Assembly: GCA_902605445.1 (NCBI GenBank)
Contig: CACLCL010000008.1
Location: 1 to 41,528, forward strand
Reading direction: 5' to 3'
Source of the DNA: an uncultured Bacteroidota bacterium
Lineage (GTDB): Bacteria > Bacteroidota > Bacteroidia > Flavobacteriales > Flavobacteriaceae
DNA: 41,528 nucleotides
The stretch's first letter is position 1. The number at the start of each line of letters is the position of its first letter. Below, in pieces: positions 38,248-41,528 of this stretch. The translations under genes and the position numbers were made by a program. The notes beneath the pieces were generated by a model. That model was not told the DNA's origin. It ran no database searches and worked only from the letters and a program-made list of their open reading frames with translations.

Positions 38248-41200
38248 TTGAATAAAGTAATTAAATTCATACTCGTTTTAGTTTTGTTTTTTTTATTCGG
38301 TGAGTTAAATGCACAATACAGTAAAAGTCATTACATTCCCCCAATTACTTCAACGGGAAATGGAGCTGCAGCCCCTCTAGACCAGTTTTTATATATTTCT
38401 ACCCCCAGCGAAACTCCTGTAAATGTTACCATCAAACCACTTGGCTCAACGGAAATTAATGGAACAGCATCCAATACCAACCCATGGATCTATAATATTG
38501 GAACAGGCTCAAACACAAATTTGATTATCACAACAAATAATCTTGATGGAAACTCATTTTCAAATAAAGGGTTTATTGTTGAAGCAGAAGACTTAGTATA
38601 TGTTTCCGTGCGACTGTTTGCTGGAAGCTATTACCAAGCAGGTAGTGTGGTAAGTAAAGGAACCGCTGCATTGGGAACAGAATTTAGAGCCGGAAGCTTT
38701 GAAAATGAAGGTAATTTAACCGGAAATACCCCTGCCAACTACACCAATTTTATTTCAGTTCTTGCTACTCAGGACAATACTACTGTTAACTTTAGTGAAT
38801 TTGGAAATGGTGTGACTATTATTAATGGGATTCCAACAAATAATATAATTTTAAATTCAGGTGAAACATATTCCATAGCAATTACACCATACCCAAGCTC
38901 AACAAATTCTGCCAATGCTTCTGGCCTGATTGGAACTTTAATTCAATCTGACAAACCTATAGCTGTTAATTCAGGTTCATTTAATGGTAGTAATTCGAAC
39001 TACAATGAAGGGGGTGGTCAGGATTTGGGAATTGATCAAGTTGCACCTTCAAATATTATTGGAGATGAATATATTTTTGTCAGGGGTCTGGGGCCTGATG
39101 AAGTTGAAAGGCCGTTAATTGTAGCCCATGAGGATAATACTGAGATATTTGTGAACGGAAATTTACAAACTGTAATTAATGCTGGAGATTATTACTCAAT
39201 ACCATCTACTTTTTATGGTGTAAGTTATTCTAATACAGTATATAACGGATTTGGAAATGTCAACGATGACGGATTTCCAGAAACCGAAAATGGGGTTTCC
39301 ATAAATCCCGCTTTAAATGCAGACGATCAACCTCCGACAAACCAATCACACAATATGTATGTTAATACGAGTAAACCAGTTTTTGCATACCAAGTTATTG
39401 GAGGAATTAGACCTGGATCACAAGGGCCATTCGGTATAACTAATGGAGTAGCAAACGTAGGTCTCTTTTATGTTCCCCCGATAAATTGTAAAACACCTAA
39501 AAGTGTAAATAATATTCCAAATGTAAGTCAAATTGGCGATGAAATTTTCGGTGGCATAATTACCATTGTTACTGAAACAGGTGCAGATGTAACAATTAAT
39601 GGAAATCCAATAGCCACTTATGGTGCAATTGCTGAAGTTGTAAATGCTAATACCCTCTATGAATCTTACACCGTTGAAGGTCTAATTGGAAATATAAATG
39701 TAGAGTCTACAGCACAAGTTTATGTTGCAACTTTTGGGGCATATGATTACGCTACTTTTGGGGGCTACTATTCGGGGTTTGAATTTAAACCTGAAATTAT
39801 TCTTGAGACTCTTAATAACGAAGAAAATTTATGCATACCAAATTTAACTTTGAGTCTAAGTAGTATTTCTACATATGACCAATATCAATGGTATTACAAT
39901 GGTGAATTAATTTCAGGTGCTAATCAAAACAACTATACACCAACTCAAGCAGGCTATTACCAAATTTCTGGATTTCTTGATGGTTGTGAGGGTACACTGC
40001 TTTCAAATAACATTCCTGTTAGTGCATGCCCTGAGGATTATGATAACGATGGTGTAAATGATAATATAGATGTTGATAATGATAATGATGGATTATTGGA
40101 CTGTTTTGAGTCCTTAGGTAATAAGGAAATAAATTTAACAGATCCTGTTGGCGGAAATATAGAGGGATTATATAATTATACTTTTGATTTTTCAAACTCT
40201 GATGCTCAAAATTCAAATTGGATTGGAGATGAAATTGGTAATTGGGAAACTTCTGCACCCGCATCATATACCGACTCCGAAAATATTGAGCAAGATGGTT
40301 ATATTTCTTTTTCCACGACATTTGATAATGAAATTAGTTTAGCAATTACTTACAGTTCTTTTTTCAATACAGACGGTAGCCCAAATTTAACCAATACTAT
40401 TGGTAATGAAGAATGGTTTAGTCTAAGGGTTCCATTTGAAAAAACTATTACACTTATTGATCCTGATGATCAAATATTAATTGATACAAATTTTGACGGA
40501 ATATTTGAAAGTGGTATAACTAATTTCTCAAATTTTGAAATAAGGTTTAGATTAAATGGTGAAAATTTGTCAAGTACTGACGCAACTTTTAAATTTCAAA
40601 CTCATCTTACATCATTATTTGAAATGACACATTACAACTCCTCAGAAAGTCCTAATAATGCTATTTTTAACGTTACGGCAACATGTGTTCCTGTTGATAG
40701 CGATGGTGATGGTATTGTTGACGCAAGAGATTATGATAGTGATAATGACTCTATCCTAGATATTATTGAAGCTTCTGGGAGTAATTACATACCCATTTCA
40801 AATATTGATATTAATCAGAATGGATATGATGACATTTTTGAATCGAATTTTGTTCCGCTAGACTTCGATCAAGATGGAATTTTAGATTATCTTGATTTAG
40901 ACTCTGACAATGATGGTATTTACGACATTATTGAGTCAGGGGGAGTCATAGTCAATGAAAATGATATACTTGACGGAAGTCTTAACGAAACCGAATTTGG
41001 TGAAAATGGATTAGCTGATATCTTAGAAACAAATATCGATAGTGGTAACCTAAATTATTCAGTTAATAATTCAAATGAAGATGATTTTTTTAACTATATA
41101 AATTTAGATTCTGATTCAGATGGTTGCTTTGATGTTATTGAAGCAGGGTACACTGACAATGATCAAAATGGTATTTTAGGTTCGGAACCTGTCACTGTAG

Positions 41201-41528
41201 AAGAAGATTCTGGTCTTGTTACATCTGGAGTTGATGGTTATAGCCAACCAATTAATAACGATTATTTAATAAATGCACCCATAACCTTTGATATTCAACC
41301 TGAGGAAGAAGTTGTTGTTTGTGAAGAGGGAACATTACAAATTATAATTGAATCATCAAATATTGAAACTTTCCAATGGGAGTCATCAGTAGATGGAATA
41401 AATTGGAGTCAATTGATTGACAATGAATACTATTCAGGCACTAATGCGTCAATTTTAGAAATAAATAATGTTCCTTTATCACTCAACAACTTTAAGTATA
41501 GAGCATTAGTTGACAGAGAGGGTTTTGG
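38248..41528 (+). CDS. Large secreted surface protein with IgGFc-binding-like and TSP3 calcium repeats, 3'-truncated
   Basis: An ORF that runs off the right edge; about 1093 codons are visible. The only acceptable start is TTG 38248, since an in-frame TGA lies at 38224. It yields a good signal peptide (KFILVLVLFFLFGELNAQ). Residues about 30-500 resemble the IgGFc-binding N-terminal domain (ISVLATQDNTTVNF, SDKPIAVNSGSF, GLGPDEVERPLIVA). An Ig-like segment with QYQWYYNGELISG follows. Aspartate-rich type 3 thrombospondin-like calcium repeats begin near residues 597, 817, 872 and 953 (such as DVDNDNDGLLD and DLDSDNDGIYDIIE). A second Ig-like domain (FQWESSVDGINWSQL) starts near residue 1012. Such proteins usually end in a type IX secretion, gliding-motility-type C-terminal domain, which would be beyond the window. 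Likely role: adhesin. Confidence 0.85.
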   Translation, partial: MNKVIKFILVLVLFFLFGELNAQYSKSHYIPPITSTGNGAAAPLDQFLYISTPSETPVNVTIKPLGSTEINGTASNTNPWIYNIGTGSNTNLIITTNNLDGNSFSNKGFIVEAEDLVYVSVRLFAGSYYQAGSVVSKGTAALGTEFRAGSFENEGNLTGNTPANYTNFISVLATQDNTTVNFSEFGNGVTIINGIPTNNIILNSGETYSIAITPYPSSTNSANASGLIGTLIQSDKPIAVNSGSFNGSNSNYNEGGGQDLGIDQVAPSNIIGDEYIFVRGLGPDEVERPLIVAHEDNTEIFVNGNLQTVINAGDYYSIPSTFYGVSYSNTVYNGFGNVNDDGFPETENGVSINPALNADDQPPTNQSHNMYVNTSKPVFAYQVIGGIRPGSQGPFGITNGVANVGLFYVPPINCKTPKSVNNIPNVSQIGDEIFGGIITIVTETGADVTINGNPIATYGAIAEVVNANTLYESYTVEGLIGNINVESTAQVYVATFGAYDYATFGGYYSGFEFKPEIILETLNNEENLCIPNLTLSLSSISTYDQYQWYYNGELISGANQNNYTPTQAGYYQISGFLDGCEGTLLSNNIPVSACPEDYDNDGVNDNIDVDNDNDGLLDCFESLGNKEINLTDPVGGNIEGLYNYTFDFSNSDAQNSNWIGDEIGNWETSAPASYTDSENIEQDGYISFSTTFDNEISLAITYSSFFNTDGSPNLTNTIGNEEWFSLRVPFEKTITLIDPDDQILIDTNFDGIFESGITNFSNFEIRFRLNGENLSSTDATFKFQTHLTSLFEMTHYNSSESPNNAIFNVTATCVPVDSDGDGIVDARDYDSDNDSILDIIEASGSNYIPISNIDINQNGYDDIFESNFVPLDFDQDGILDYLDLDSDNDGIYDIIESGGVIVNENDILDGSLNETEFGENGLADILETNIDSGNLNYSVNNSNEDDFFNYINLDSDSDGCFDVIEAGYTDNDQNGILGSEPVTVEEDSGLVTSGVDGYSQPINNDYLINAPITFDIQPEEEVVVCEEGTLQIIIESSNIETFQWESSVDGINWSQLIDNEYYSGTNASILEINNVPLSLNNFKYRALVDREGF
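40036..41150 (+). repeat. TSP3-like calcium-binding repeats within the surface protein
   Basis: Four Asp/Asn-rich blocks of about 24 residues occur at 40036-40107, 40696-40770, 40861-40935 and 41104-41150. Each has alternating D-x-D-x-D-G pairs with a D-I-I-E or D-V-I-E close. Spacing between blocks is irregular, so they are dispersed domain repeats and not a tandem DNA repeat. Confidence 0.7.

Noticed and set aside
40019-40321. Minus-strand ORF of 100 codons rich in His, Tyr and Gln
   Set aside because: It is the shadow of the Asp-rich repeats of the surface protein on the other strand.
40036-41150. Possible CRISPR or tandem DNA repeat
   Set aside because: The repeated units are degenerate at the DNA level, irregularly spaced and in frame; they are protein calcium-binding repeats.

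Overview
The window looks like an ordinary chromosomal segment of a member of the Bacteroidota, most likely a marine-type Flavobacteriia with a compact genome. The DNA is strongly AT-rich throughout. The gene content fits: OstA-like protein, tandem DUF368, DUF4295, BshC, LysM/periplasmic-binding lipoprotein-type protein, an IgGFc-like/TSP3 surface protein. Shine-Dalgarno sequences are absent and several genes must start at TTG or GTG. No rRNA, tRNA, CRISPR array, insertion sequence or prophage was seen. Packing is very dense: the longest gene-free stretch is 130 bases (38118-38247), so there is no gap of more than 300 bases to describe.

Layout. (1) 1-12003, plus strand, one long run with almost no gaps: DUF3810 peptidase-like protein (5' end outside the window), TrmH-family RNA methyltransferase, Rsh (p)ppGpp synthetase/hydrolase, Fur-family regulator, PurA, OstA-like protein, class III aminotransferase, TPR protein, two DUF368 membrane proteins, AroE. 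(2) 11996-23229, minus strand, read right to left: BshC, GuaA, LysM/periplasmic-binding protein, PyrG, YidC, a 27-residue CDGSH-like iron-sulfur microprotein, an NADPH-dependent FMN reductase-like protein, pirin, MnmA. (3) 23315-25783, plus: a secreted M14 zinc carboxypeptidase. (4) 25793-33223, minus, right to left: RecR, glycosyltransferase 2, 2-oxoacid dehydrogenase E2, FAH-family hydrolase, a CinA C-terminal-domain protein, L28, L33, DUF4295 protein, FtsY, RimO. (5) 33327-41528, plus: sodium:solute symporter, arylsulfotransferase-like lipoprotein, HtpG, and the start of a large secreted surface protein that runs off the right edge.

The genes group into nucleotide supply and its control (Rsh, PurA, GuaA, PyrG), envelope building (OstA-like, two DUF368 undecaprenyl-phosphate-transporter-type proteins, YidC, FtsY, glycosyltransferase), translation and tRNA/ribosome modification (TrmH-like, MnmA, RimO, L28, L33, DUF4295), and redox chemistry (BshC, CDGSH microprotein, flavin reductase, pirin). 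The most unusual item is the CDGSH microprotein at 14479-14562: it is bounded by an in-frame stop directly upstream of its ATG, ends one base before the start of the flavin reductase gene, and is short enough to be missed by standard gene callers. Other points of interest are a CinA reduced to its C-terminal domain, a repeated membrane-targeting motif in FtsY, palindromes placed on the apparent promoters of pyrG and ftsY, and a Fur-like protein without the usual CxxC zinc site lying between rsh and purA.
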